Positions 46,346 to 58,067 of a stretch of 64,000 nt of DNA are shown here, in pieces. This stretch comes from Athripsodes cinereus (Eukaryota > Arthropoda > Insecta > Trichoptera > Leptoceridae): assembly GCA_947579605.1 (NCBI GenBank), contig OX388313.1, positions 1,426,001 to 1,490,000 of the forward strand, given 5' to 3'. Both the position numbers and the translations under genes were made by a program. Under the pieces are notes generated by a model. It ran no database searches. It had not been told where the DNA came from and worked only from the letters and a program-made list of their open reading frames with translations. Every line of letters starts with the position of its first letter. The first letter of the stretch is position 1.

Positions 46346-46699
46346 CTCTCAAGATCTCAGCTTACTGTATCTCTGGTGGCTATGGAGATCTTTCCTTTCG
46401 CAACAACCTAACTATGCCAACGCGGCGGAATGTGACAACACACAACACATTTTACAAAAGTTACAATGAAATTATGAAGAAGTGCTGTTATGCTAACTTC
46501 ACTCATTAGAAATGACAGCTAGGTAGTTTATATCTATCCGTACTAACATCCTATCTATACCAATGTGACGTAACGCGCCAGTTATAAATTTATAAACACC
46601 TCTTTTCTTAAAGTTATCAACTTTATTTATTAGAAATTCTGAAGCGAAGAGGATTTCTCATAATTTTTTATTGCAATGAAAATCATTTTTTTTGATATC

Positions 46700-47093
46700 G
46701 ATGATAGAATTTTTATGTCATGTTTACGCAATCTGATAACATTTTACTACGGTTTTGTATATCAGGTTGCATTTAAAGGCTTTTTTTTCGATGTGAAAAT
46801 TCATATATCGCTGTTGCATTAATTAATACGTTTTGTATCACATCTTGAGAGCTGATAGTTATGAATTTTCTGTCGAACTTTCAAAGGCCGGTTTTGAAAG
46901 ATTTTGATTATGGTTTGAGTAAGTTTGTAGAAAGGAGGAATGCATCATCTGCTACAAATACTCCATTTGAGAGAAAATTCAATACATTTTCAAATTTATT
47001 TAAGCGTTTGCTCGTGCTTGACTTTGCACACATAGATGCATAGTACCAACATCAATACATCTGAAATAATAATCTGCATCCACACAAGCCAAT
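46700..47093 (-). pseudogene. Harbinger transposase remnant, copy A, 3' part
   Basis: Shares with 49394-49800 the minus-strand block GVFVADDAFLLSTNLLKP, characteristic of HARBI1-like DDE transposases just before the final catalytic Glu. The 5' part of the copy lies at 47772-47925. A mariner insertion separates the two. Confidence 0.7.
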
Positions 47094-47771
47094 AATAAAG
47101 GGTTTTTCAACAAGGACTTTGTTTTTTAAAACAAAATAAAACAAAAAAATTTGATGAAGATGATTAAAATTTTTATTGAATTACAAAGAGAAAAGTTTGG
47201 CAATTATGCATGAAAAATGATATCTGACAAATGTCCACCACGAGCACGCTGACAGATGTCGATTCTTTCATCAAAGTTTTTAATCACTTTTTGGCAAAAT
47301 GGCGGGACTATTTCGCTAATCACATCACGGATTTTGAGTTTTAAGGCTGCAATCGATTCGATTGGCTCCGTATAGACTCTGTCCTTAACATAGCCCCACA
47401 AAAAATAATCCAGTGGCGTTAAATCACACGATCTGGCTGGCCACTTAACAGCTGAGTTTCGTGAAATCATGCGATCGGGAAATTTGGTTTGCAATAAATT
47501 GATCGTTTCATTGGCTGTGTGACATGTGGCACCGTCCTGTTGAAACCACATGTCAGTGATATCCACGTCATCAATAATAGGCCAAAATTGAGTTGTCAAC
47601 ATCTTGCGATAGCGTGATCCATTGACCGTTACCGCATTTCCAGTCTCATCTTCGAAAAAAAACGGCCCAATCACGCCTCCAGACCACATAGCGCACCATA
47701 CAGTGACACGCTGAGCATGCAACGGCTTCTCAATAATTGCTTTAGGATTTTCAGAAGCCCAAATGCGGCAC
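47094..47771 (-). pseudogene. Mariner-type transposase, C-terminal ~190 residues
   Basis: The minus strand runs from CRIWASENPKAIIEKPLHAQ through VTVWCAMWSGGVIGPFFFED, DMWFQQDGATCHTANETINL (second catalytic Asp) and WPARSCDLTPLDYFLWGYVK (third acidic position). It ends RGGHLSDIIFHA before the stop at 47204. The frame is open for about 190 codons. Beyond the stop, GGGTTTTTCAACAAGGACTT is probably the terminal inverted repeat. The N-terminal half and first catalytic residue are missing at the junction with Harbinger sequence. Confidence 0.85.
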
Positions 47772-48189
47772 TGTTGAACGGTTTTCTAATGAAGTCCAAG
47801 TATCTGAATTGTCGAGGTGTGCATTTTTCAGCTTTCTGCTGGAATGCATAAGTTGTTGGATATGATGAACCTTGAGAGCTGCCGTCTTTCTCCAAAACAC
47901 TGGGCATGTTTTGTGCTAACAATTTCACGTATTAATTCTTCATCGGATAATGTATCAACATTATTATGAAGATAATTATCCATTTTTAATTAATATATTA
48001 TAGCAAGATATTTCTAGATAATTATTTCATTATTTATTTATTTTCGATCTTTTCATAGTGTAATTTGGAGGGTCAGTATGAGGGCTATTTCAATTTTCAT
48101 AATTTTAGATTGTTGCACCTCAAATAGACATTGAGAATGGGTGGTGTCCTGATCGCTGAAAGTCAATAAATATAATTGAGATTGTGAAT

Positions 48190-48600
48190 TCATTGTACCT
48201 GATATGCCATTGGTGTTAATTCTTCCACATTTGGCTGCAATTGTTTTTTTTCTTCAGATTCTATGAATAGAATATCCTAAAAATAAAAACCAATTACATG
48301 GTTAAAACTATCTGTATAAAGAAACTGGATACCTTACATTCAAGTATACAAGGTTCAAACTTACAGGCTCACCATCACCATCAAATATATTATGGTCCTG
48401 CTCAAACTCCGAAGGGACCAGAGACATAATCTCTTTGTCCTCAGTGGAAGGACTTGCAGGCCTGGGACCACCGCCAGTCTGTCGGCATTGTTTTTTTTAA
48501 ATTACTGTCACTCATTTTGGATCTCGTTTTACCTCTCATTTTGCAAGTCATGCACTGAGATTTCAACTCCACCATGATCCTTTGTCGCGTGTTCATCAAG
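48190..48600 (-). pseudogene. Myb/SANT-like Harbinger accessory gene remnant
   Basis: Exon-like pieces on the minus strand: QCRQTGGGPRPASPSTEDKE and IMSLVPSEFEQDHNIFDGDG end at a GTAAGT donor (about 48365). They are followed by DILFIESEEKKQLQPNVEEL and TPMAYQ with a GTACAA donor (48198). The 'TGGGP.P' motif after a trihelix and the acidic linker are typical of the Myb/SANT-like protein that accompanies Harbinger transposase. It lies between Harbinger copies A and B. Confidence 0.55.
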
Positions 48601-48879
48601 TTAAAACTGTAAAAATATACATGAATATTATTACACATTGCTCAGTTTTCCTATAAAAGAATATTTATATTACATGTTGTGAATAAATTAATTAATAATC
48701 TCACCATTTGAAAAATTTCCTCCCACGCTTTTTTTTCGCATTATTTGTATTGGAGTCAGTGTTTTTGTTGTGGATTATTGAAATCCAGGGGGTGATATTT
48801 ATATTTGTAAACACACTAAACTAATATAAGGGTAGTATGCCTTATCTGGATGAGTGGGCTACAGTCTTAAATTTTTAAT

Positions 48880-49150
48880 GTGTGGTAATCCCGTGGAGCA
48901 CCCGGTAAAGAATTGGTCTCCCACTCTTCTCCATAAGTTTTCGAGTGTCCTGTAAAAGGCAGGTGTTCGAAAAAATAAGACATTTTACATCACAAATTCG
49001 GCGATGAGGTTTGCCACCCATCCTGAATGTCTTAATTTTATATTGGCACGGAGAAGACAGCTTGCATGTTTTACTTATATGCAGCTGGTCTGCTGGCTAC
49101 CCCACTTGTGGGATATGCCGTGATGGTATAGTAGTAGTAGTAGTAGTAAA
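48880..49150 (+). repeat. TAG-tailed LINE/SINE 3' end, copy 2
   Basis: The longest clean copy: CCGTGGAGCACCCGG, TTGGTCTCCCACTCTTCTCC, TGCTGGCTACCCCACTTGTG and GATATGCCGTGATGGTATAG, then five or six TAG units. Matches 22500-22765 and 58808-58885. Confidence 0.75.
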
Positions 49151-49393
49151 TTTTTTATCAAAAAACCTTTAATCATCTAGCTTATTTCTATCATGCAGTT
49201 TATTGCGTTTTCATTTCAGAACTCTTTACTTTTATGTCATTATCGCCTGTGTCGATCTCGCAACAAAGTTTTTATGACTTCATTCTGGGCAAAATGATCC
49301 TTCTGTAAGGTGTCTAGATTTTGTTTCTTGTGTACGCCATGAAGAAATAAACATGGCTTTCTGTTTTTTCAATAACTCTGCCTAAACATTGAT

Positions 49394-49985
49394 TTTAGAT
49401 GATAGAATTTTTATGTCTTGTTTCGCAATCTGATAACATTTTACTAGGTACAGTTTTGTATATCAGGTCGCATTTAAAGGCTTTTATTTTTCTATGTGAA
49501 AACTCGTTTATAGCTATTTCATTAATAAATACGTTTTGTATCACATTTTGAGAGTTAATAATTATAAACTTTCTGATGATCTTTAAAAGGCCGTGAATTT
49601 GATTATGGTTTGAGTAAGTTTGTAGAAAGGAGGAATGCATCATCTGCTACAAATACTCCATTTGAGTGAAAATACAACACATTTTCATGTTTATTTAATG
49701 TGTTTGCTCGTGCTTGACTTTGCACACATAGATGCATAGTACCAACATCAATATATCTGAAACAATAATCTGCATCCACACAAGCCAATAATATAACACT
49801 GAAGAATCATTTACAATTGTAGAAGTCTGATCCACTGTTGAACGGTTTTCTAATGAAGTCCAAGTATCTGAATTGTCGAGGTGTGCATTTTTCAGCTTTC
49901 TGCTGGAATGCATAAGTTATTGGATATGATGAACCTTGAGAGCTCCCGTCTTTCTCAAAAACACTGGGCATGTTTTGTGCCAAGC
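49394..49985 (-). pseudogene. Harbinger transposase remnant, copy B
   Basis: Minus-strand frames show ACVDADYCFRYIDVG, where the D is a catalytic candidate, then GVFVADDAFLLSTNLLKPYS. Both are HARBI1-like DDE motifs in the normal order but joined by a scrambled stretch. Copy B is continuous where copy A (46700-47093 plus 47772-47925) is interrupted by mariner. Together they show a duplicated Harbinger segment about 2.7 kb apart. Confidence 0.7.
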
Positions 49986-50099
49986 GGTGTGCGTAAAATA
50001 TATATTTTTTTGTTTTGAATAGTGCAATTTATGCATTTGTATGCATCAGGGCCGATATTGCATTCGCATTCGATATGATCCTCTGCATATTCTTGTTAA

Positions 50100-50455
50100 T
50101 CTTTTTCAACATTTCAGCTGCTAGAAAGCATATGTTATCAGTTTCTGATTGGTGTAGATGATGAAGTTTCTGGCTTCCACTATGTGCCTTAACTGTTTCA
50201 CGGCAAGGTAGATCGCCAGCAATTCTCTGTCATATGCCCTGTATTTTTTCTTAGAAGGACTAAGCTTCTTTAATAAGAAGGCTTAAGGTTGCCATTCGCC
50301 CTGAACCTTTTGCTGTAGCACTGCACCCACCAATGAGTCAGAAGTGTCACTTACAATTGCTAGCTCTCGATTTTCGTCAGGATGAGCTAGCAGAGTCACA
50401 CTCACTATTGATTGCTTGCATTTTTCGAAGGCTTCTAGCGATTTTTCGGTAATGT
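50100..50455 (-). pseudogene. Gypsy-type RNase H fragment
   Basis: The minus strand reads EAFEKCKQSIVSVTLLAHPD, LAIVSDTSDSLVGAVLQQKV and KLSPSKKKYRAYDRELLAIY, then LAVKQLRHIVEARNF. This is the RT-RNase H connection of Ty3/gypsy pol: a DTSDxxxGAVLxQ block with the first RNase H Asp, and a YDRELLAIY block with its Glu. There is one frameshift. No LTRs, protease or integrase nearby. Confidence 0.8.
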
Positions 50456-50469
50456 AAAACAAGATGTGA

Positions 50470-50795
50470 GAATCAGGATGGTAGTAAACTCAGTAAAAAA
50501 GTCAGCAGTGGGTGAGCAAGTCCCAGGTCTGTATATGGTGAGCATTACGAACGATGTACTGTCAAAAATAACCTTGCAAGTATTAGTTGGTTCTAGCCTT
50601 ACTCCTTCTATACAGATGTCTATGATATCAGCCTTCATCCTCCTGGTTGCTCGAAGCGAAAGTTGTTTTAACTTTTTTCCCCCAATCGCTTATTATCGTA
50701 AGAACTTCTGTGCACTTTTCCCCAAGTGTTTTTTCGCATTTGTCAGCCACTGCCACGAAGATGTCGTCCGCAAAAAAATGAACGTGTAGATCATC
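50470..50795 (-). pseudogene. LINE fragments: reverse-transcriptase motif next to endonuclease
   Basis: The minus strand first gives HFFADDIFVAVADKCEKTLG and IISDWGKKVKTTFASS, the FADD catalytic block of a LINE reverse transcriptase. It is directly followed by ICIEGVRLEPTNTCKVIFDS and LTIYRPGTCSPTADFFTEFT, an apurinic-endonuclease-like block. In intact LINEs the endonuclease precedes the reverse transcriptase, so the order is reversed here. Confidence 0.6.
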
Positions 50796-50799
50796 ACCC

Positions 50800-52845
50800 C
50801 GCTAAAGTCAATCAATTTTCAAGCATCGTTTCTATGAAGTTATTGTCTCTGTCAATTATAAATATCAAAAAGTCTTTTAATTTAAAAAGGACAAAATATG
50901 CCTTTGTCCTCCCTGTATATAACAATTGCACCTGTATTTGCTGTCATGAGCTTCCTAAAATTTGATGAATAGGATGTATGTATATTCCAGCTCAGCTCAG
51001 TGTTTGTCAGCTGTTGGGATCATTACCATAATAGGCATATGTCTGGAGTTACTTTGCCCACAGAAACTTATAACCAGATTATCGAACATGGATTTATAGC
51101 TTACATCCTTTCTCATGGTAACCGGTCATGGGTCAAAATTTGTAAGCAACTATTGGGAAATTTGTTTTCCACTTAATTTTAATTTTCTGGTCTTTACTGA
51201 TGTTCCATGATACTTCTTTGGCACATGATAGTTTTGAAGTCGACTGGTACATGGATCCTTTACTCTGATAACTTTGGATATTCCGAATGTTGCCAGTCCT
51301 CTCAAAACAACAAAAACATGTTTGTAATGCTGTGGCAGTCTTTAGTTTTCTCAGTCGGTAGAGCTTGAAATGGAAATTCAATGAGACCCCATTTATTCAA
51401 CATTACATGATAATATCAGTTGCGTGGATTATTCCCACCTCCTTTTGATAATTAATAATCACTTAATATGATACTTATGCTTTGTATGATACTATCAATG
51501 TTTAATCAATGTCACGTGGTCTTATTAAATGCTCCACATTCATCATGGGAGTATTGAGTGAATTGAAAGAAAGTTTTAAACAAACAATAAATCTTTATTC
51601 CATTCCCACTATGCGATGATAGCGGACAAATGGTTTTTAAAACATTGTTATCAATTTTAACCAAATTACTATATGACAATCAACTTGTGTATATTCTTTA
51701 TCACAATTATATTTATTTATATCTAAGTATATTTCAACTTATGTTACAACTTGACATTGTCAATGGACTACCCTTCAACCTAACATAAATGTAGTACCCA
51801 CATTACCTAACTAACTTCTGGCATAACTATATATATCTAAATTAATTGTACATAATAATAGAATGAAAAGTGTGACCTGTTGAATTACGTGATGAATTAT
51901 TTCGTCAAACATAAGATTAGGTTGGATGATAATTGATCCACGATCTTCACATCACAATGTCCTCTCTCGAATCGTTAACATCTATTAATCCTATAGATTA
52001 ACCATCCTAGATTCATCTGCTTACTGTTGTATTGATCTATTTCATCTTGATCACATGGTGTCATTCATTTCAATGAATATTATAAGACCTCTGAATTTTA
52101 ACCCCTGGATATTTACCACCTCTATAGTAAACACAGAAGACGCAATCAATATTTGATATAAAAATCAAATAATATTTAATTTAACGGCATTCTAATAAAT
52201 ATTAGCTAATGTTACATACCTTCTTTTGTAGCGGTATAGTATTTTAAATCATCGCTTGCCGCAAATAACTTTGTTCACAATTTAAATTAACTTTCCAAAT
52301 TGACTTAGCAATCGCCATTGTGCGATACAACTCGACATTATTTGATCTTTAAAACAAATCACTCCACATGGGAGATGAAAAATTATTACACAGGTACCAT
52401 GACCTAATTAATTATCACTGCTTCGCTGTCAGACGTATAAAGAGGGCTACTCTTGGATTACTCCAGATTAAATAGATTTTTCATCTACTATCTCTCTCAT
52501 TGCGAGAACTACTTCACGGCACGTGTTGGACTCGAATGATATCATTACACAAACCGCACCACTTCCGCAATCAAAATCCAAAGACAAAGATTATATATTT
52601 TTTTACTGAAGCGCTCTTCTTTTTCTTTATATCATATTTAATTTTGATAATAATTCTGTCACAATGCGCATCGAGACCCAATGGGCTATTTTCTGCGGAA
52701 CTTCCCACAATGCACACCAGATGGCAGCACAGACAATAAGGGTCTAACACAACTGTCAAACATTAGACAACAACTGCGTTCGTTTTATCGATATTCCAGA
52801 TTTTTGTTATCTTCTACCGTGTTTCATACTTATTTATATATATAA
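50800..52845. other. Two kilobases without a recognised gene
   Basis: AT-rich. The longest ORFs show no family motif. I see no inverted repeats or tails with confidence. Confidence 0.45.
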
Positions 52846-52849
52846 AAAA

Positions 52850-53475
52850 TGGATAAGGATTATGGCACATTTTCTCTAGCCGAACTAAAAGCTGAGGTTA
52901 AAAAGCGGAATGCCGAAATAAGTAGTAAAAAAGCTACCCTCGTGGCTAGGTTAGTAGATTTTCATCCATAACATTTTGGTTAATTGTTTCTAAATAAATA
53001 AGTATATGTGTTATTAAATGTACCAAATATTATATTTTTTGCAGGCTTCACGATGATGATAAACATTCAAATTTTAATAACTCGCCGTCGTAGAAGAAGT
53101 TTTCGAAATGTCTATTCCAGGGCATAATCTATTTGCAGATATCAATTCCAACTCGTACATCCCATTATTGACACAAGAATGTTTTGATAATTTTGGTGTG
53201 GGACATATAAAAAACAAAGCCAAATCCCAGAACATGTATGAGGAACAGAACAGATATAACAGTTGATACTGTACCATATTTGTATTAGTGTGAAGTCACT
53301 GGCTACTCAAAGCTAAAAAGAGACCATGACTATTATTATCAAATCCAGGGCCAATTATTATGTACAGAAAGGATAAAAGCATATTTTGTTGTTTTTACAT
53401 TTAAGGATCTATTAAGAATTACAATTGAAAGTGATAATGATTTTATTGAAAAAAATGTTAAATATATTAATTAGT
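52850..53475 (+). pseudogene. SAP-domain plus YqaJ-like nuclease remnant
   Basis: The exon at 52850-52949 encodes MDKDYGTFSLAELKAEVKKR and NAEISSKKATLVARL, a SAP DNA-binding helix pair ending at a GTTAGT donor. The continuation after GCAG at 53044 is LHDDDKHSNFNNS. Then, in shifted frames, come EEVFEMSIPGHNLFADINSN, VTGYSKLKRDHDYYYQIQGQ and LLCTERIKAYFVVFTFKDLL. The 'YYYQIQGQL...YFVVFT.KDL' block matches YqaJ-type recombinase/exonuclease domains found in large insect and cnidarian transposon proteins. Frameshifted and internally deleted. Confidence 0.6.
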
Positions 53476-53500
53476 TTTCACAATGAGTACTTTAAAATGT

Positions 53501-54150
53501 GCGTTAATAAGTAAACGTGTACAAATTATAACAAGTATTTTAAAATTGAAATGAAATTATGTATAAGTAATGTACAACGATTATTCTTTATCTATTGTAA
53601 ATTAAATCTGCGTTAGTAAGTAAACGTGTACACAATAATTATAACAAGTATTTTAAAATTGAAATGAAATTATGTATAAGTAATGTACAACGATTATTCT
53701 TTATCTATTGTAAATTAAATCTGCGTTAGTAAGTAAACGTGTACACAATAATTATAACAAGTATTTTTAAATTGAAATGAAATTATGTATAAGTAATGTA
53801 CAACAATTATTCTTTATCTATTGTAAATTAAATCTGCGTTAATAAGTAAATGTGTACACAATAATTATAACAAGTATTTTAAAATTGAAATGAAATTATG
53901 TATAAGTAATGTACAACGATTATTCTTTATCTATTGTAAATTAAATCTGCGTTAGTAAGTAAACGTGTACACAATAATTATAACAAGTATTTTTAAATTG
54001 AAATGAAATTATGTATAAGTAATGTACAACGATTATTCTTTATCTATTGTAAATTAAATCTGCGTTAATAAGTAAACGTGTACACAATAATTATAACAAG
54101 TATTTTTAAATTGAAATGAAATTATGTATAAATAATATACAAAGATTATG
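53501..54150. repeat. 113-bp tandem array, nearly six units
   Basis: GCGTTA(A/G)TAAGTAAACGTGT recurs at 53501, 53610, 53723, 53836, 53949 and 54062. Periods are 109 then 113 bp. Units differ at only a few bases. The first unit lacks a few bases (ACACAATA reduced to AAA), and the last decays near 54150. The array starts about 25 bp after the YqaJ-like remnant. Confidence 0.93.
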
Positions 54151-54287
54151 CTTTATCATTGTATATTTATTACAAGTTTTAATGTACAACAAAGACTTAT
54201 AACAACATTGTTTGTACAGAAAGGATACAAGCTTATTATTTTTTAAGGATTGTCTTAATAATTACTATGGATATTTATAACAAAGTT

Positions 54288-55176
54288 GTTTATTTAAAAA
54301 TAAAGGAAAATGTCAGAAATTGGTACAGATTTTTATTGTAACAATCATAACTGCTAACATCTTTAATCGATATCATCCACATTTTTGATACCTCAAAAAA
54401 AGTTTTATGCCTTCGCAATATTATTAGTGTAAGAAACAACTGTTCAAATGGATTGACAGTTGCAGGTGGATTACCATAAAAATATTTCAGAGAATGAGAT
54501 GTATCACCCAATGACTCAAATACAAAAAACAACTTTTTCGAAACATTCTAGTCCTGTAAAGAAATGAATCGACTGAGGGCCATTTTTGTAAGTTATTATA
54601 CTAAATGGACAATGTTTCATAGTTTGACTGTAGGAATGGGCTATCTCCATGTTATCGTTTACATTATTCATGACAGTTTGCACGCTGACATCAACATACG
54701 ATGAAGTTGTAGGAAGGTGAATTTCAGCTGCAATGTCAGGATAAGGTGGTGGAGACTCGGGACAAATATTCTCCTTCTCATGTTTTGGAGTTTTATATTT
54801 TCTGTTTTCAAATCTTTCCCTTCTGTTGTTGACTCCTTTGTTGTCCAGTGAAATATCGTCGGAACAACATCCTTACGAAACTTTTGAATTAAAGGTTGAG
54901 TTCCATCTGAAAAACGTTTACGAATTTTAATACATGAAGATGGTAAACAGATGTATAATTTAATTTAACAAATATTTATTTCCACTTACAACGTACACTT
55001 TCTCCTAAATAGTCGGTATTTTTAAAGTGATTCTTGCAAACTACGGAACTAGTCGATGGCTTCCATTTATCACGTTTGATGGCATTAATCCACTTTAATT
55101 TAAATGCTTTTTCAGACGGAAATCGATGTCCACCTTTATTGGTGCACAACGGAACGCAACAATAAGTAGACGGCAT
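54288..55176 (-). CDS. THAP-domain transposase-like gene, fragmented
   Basis: The first exon, 55176 to about 54988, gives MPSTYCCVPLCTNKGGHRFP, KLKWINAIKRDKWKPSTSSV and VCKNHFKNTDYLGESVRCK. This is a complete C2CH THAP zinc finger with all four metal ligands. The next piece (from about 54912) has GTQPLIQKFRKDVVPTIFHW, matching the region just after a THAP domain. Much later comes YFYGNPPATVNPFEQLFLTL followed by IILRRHKTFFEV (54480-54380), resembling the helical lead of a DDE transposase. No catalytic core is present. It may be a truncated transposon gene or a host THAP gene with missing exons. Confidence 0.6.
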
Positions 55177-55869
55177 ATTTTTTTATTAATTTATTCATAA
55201 AAACAAACTGATACTCCAAAATCTTTAACACGAAATAGCGACTTCTCTATGGAATAATCTAATTTTGACATTTCGCTTTAGACCCTGTTTGTCAGTGCTG
55301 CCCCCGGTGTCAAAAAAAGGAAAACAAACAACCCATTCAGCAGCACACTCACACTGTGTTTCTAATATAACATTATTTATATATTTAACGTATACAATAT
55401 ATACAACACTCTTTCTGTATTCTGAAGCACATTTCCCTAAAATGTGTCACTACAATAAACTGCACTTCTTACGCTTAATAAATACTTCTTCTGGGACTTG
55501 GCATTGTTTTTTGTATGTCCCATACCAAAATGATCAAAAGATTCTTTTTCAAAAATGGGATGTATGAGTAAAAAGCTATATCCGCAAATGGATTATGCTC
55601 TGGATTAGATATTTCATGAATATTTCTTGGAAGACGGGTGAGCAATTTTAATTTTTATCATAATAAAGAAACCTGTAACAAATACAATATTTTAATAATA
55701 ATAATAAAAAAGATAATTTGTATTTGGCGCTGTATAATGGTCCGTGACCATCTCAAGAGCGCCGTGGCTTTTTAGTTAAGTTTATTTTGTGAAGTATAAT
55801 AAAATTCATACCAATATTTATTAATTTAGAAACTTTTCGGAATGCCTCATAGAATGTAGAATTTCTTTA
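55177..55869. other. Spacer between THAP gene and pogo-like remnant
   Basis: AT-rich, with short plus-strand ORFs of no recognisable family. I see no clear element ends. Confidence 0.4.
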
Positions 55870-56700
55870 ACTGAGGTATTAACCAAATCTTTGTCATGTA
55901 CTGCAGGAGCGTCTGGCATAGCATGTATAACCAGATTTCTATTCAATGGGAATATACCCGTTTTATCGAATCCAGTAAGAATATTTCTTTTAGAGTTTGG
56001 CTCAATTCTGTGTAACAGTTTTTTTTAACAAAGTTGGAAAGACACCTTTAGAGGTGGATGCTTCTTTTCTGCACTCTTTCTTTTTTCATTCTCAAAGAAT
56101 GTCCCTCCAAGCCATTTTCAGTGGTTTAAAAAAAGCGACATCTAATGGCTGTGTTAAATGTACTGTAGAGTTGGGTGGCAAAAAAAAAACATAAAATTAT
56201 GTATTTTCTTTTTTAAATTTCTTAATTATGTCCATCGACAAATGAGATGATAAATTATCTTCTGTTATGATTTTTTGTCAGACTTTTCTCTAAAATATGG
56301 CAATACAATTGTTGTCACCCAGTCGTCAAAGCAGTTTGTATCAAACCATCCAGAAAGAGTTCTATTGTAACATGCCCCTGGAGGACCATTCTCTCTCCAA
56401 ATATCGTATAAGTGCTGTGCCTCATACACAATATAAGGTGGAAGCAGTGTTCCATCGGCAGAAGCAGGAAACATTATTGACGTCGAAGCCTTTGAGCTTA
56501 TCACCCGTTCTGGATATTTACATCCCCTCTTCACAATAACTTTCTTCCTCCCTGGATCCTCTGACAAGTTAGTCTCGTCGTAATTAATGATATTTTCGGG
56601 CTTTACATCCTTTAAGAAAATTTCTAAATTTGTGAAGTATTCACCCATGATATCAGCTGTAACTTCAGCATGAGATCTTTGACAAATCACTTTTATGACG
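55870..56700 (-). pseudogene. Pogo/Jerky-like DDE transposase remnant
   Basis: Open from 56690 to 56265 with KPENIINYDETNLSEDPGRK (catalytic Asp in NYDE), KYPERVISSKASTSIMFPAS, YNRTLSGWFDTNCFDDWVTT and VLPYFREKSDKKS. Downstream, in broken frames, lie DNLSSHLS (second Asp) and LPPNSTVHLTQPLDVAFFKP (third acidic residue near PLD). This is the layout of pogo-superfamily DDE proteins. The N-terminal HTH/CENP-B-like part is not seen. Confidence 0.8.
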
Positions 56701-56759
56701 GTTTAAAAATCCAGTCACAAAATCGTTACCAGGTAAATTTTCTTTTAAATCTTTTTATG

Positions 56760-57790
56760 TTTACCCTCTTCTTGTCCAAATAATTTTTTACAATGATTTT
56801 TAAATCATTATTATCCAAGAGATATTTAAATAAGAATAATTCTCCTTAACCAGCTTTTCGACAGAATTCAATGTCATGTCGACGTTGTTTGACCCCACAT
56901 ACCCCTTAATGATGGCCCACATTTTTTCAATGGGGTTTGGATGGTACGGTGGAAAACGTAATACATCTCTGTAAACAGCTTGTCGACAGTGAATTCTTTA
57001 TGAAGGCTTTTGTACTCCAAAATGAGCTGATGCAACTCAGGTTTTAGCAAGTCTGGAGCAAAATTAATGTTATTCTTTGTTAACCATTTTATCATATCAG
57101 CCTTCATAGAATTTGATGTCGGCGCTGGGTTTACCAATTTATTGTGGTACGATGCATTGTCAATAACCACCACAGACCGGGTTCCTAAATTCGGGATTAA
57201 CATTTCTGTCAACCATTTCTGGTAATTGGAGAAATTCATGTCGTTGTGATAATCTCCAGTCTTTTGGTGGGATTTATACATTAGCAATGCATTAGGTACG
57301 AAACCTTTTTCGCTACCTGCATGCACAATGATAAACCGGGATCCTTTAGATACAGGCTTTTTGATGCCGTTCTTTGTTATTTCGTTCCATGAAAATTATG
57401 ACATATGTTTCATTGGTGTACACAATCTATCTGCCTTCATCACGGTAGCGACGAATAGCTCTTAAGAATGATATTATTTTTAAAACTATATCTTGCTTTT
57501 CTCGCAACACACACTAGTTATCAACTGCTCTACTCAACTTGAAGCCAATATTAGTCAATAATTTTCGTAGAGATGATTTCGAGCCATCAAATCCAACAGC
57601 ATCTTACAAAATTGGTAATAATTTGGAGAGTGTTGGCAGACTCCTTTCTTTAATGTAAAAATGGTAAACGATTCTCCTTATGCATTCCTCATCTTTTCCT
57701 TCATTTTTTAAAGTTGAAACTAAATATTTCACCGTCCTATACGATACACCAGTTGCTGAAGCAACATTTTAAAGTAACTTAAAAAAATTA
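56760..57790 (-). pseudogene. IS630/mariner-related transposase remnant
   Basis: From the N-terminus on the minus strand: NVASATGVSYRTVKYLVSTL (HTH), then IVYTNETYVIIFME with the first acidic position altered from the usual D. The intact stretch 57326-56874 follows with MHAGSEKGFVPNALLMYKSH, QKTGDYHNDMNFSNYQKWLT, PNLGTRSVVVIDNASYHNKL (second Asp) and INFAPDLLKPELHQLILEYK. In a shifted frame comes PPYHPNPIEKMWAIIKGYVG, where the usual HPDLNPIE has lost residues. Several stops. It was probably a full-length transposase once. Confidence 0.78.
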
Positions 57791-58067
57791 AAATCAAATT
57801 GATATAATATGAGTACCTATATATTCTATCGTTCTTTCAAATCAAAAAATATATGTGTACTGTTCGATTGCCTGTTTGAGAAAATGTCTGAGAATTTTAT
57901 AATTTAAAACACGGAGTTCTTTACAACACAACCACTTTATTCATTCATTTCTGGTAAGAGAGAGAGATTACATAAATCATAGATCACCTATGTCTACATT
58001 ATGCATAGATAAAAATGTCATAGAGCAGTACGAATTTCCACTCGCTCAGCGGCGCCAAAGTCCTGTG

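Noticed and set aside
52500..52759. ORFs on both strands of 60-80 codons
   Set aside because: No family features, and homopolymer-driven composition.
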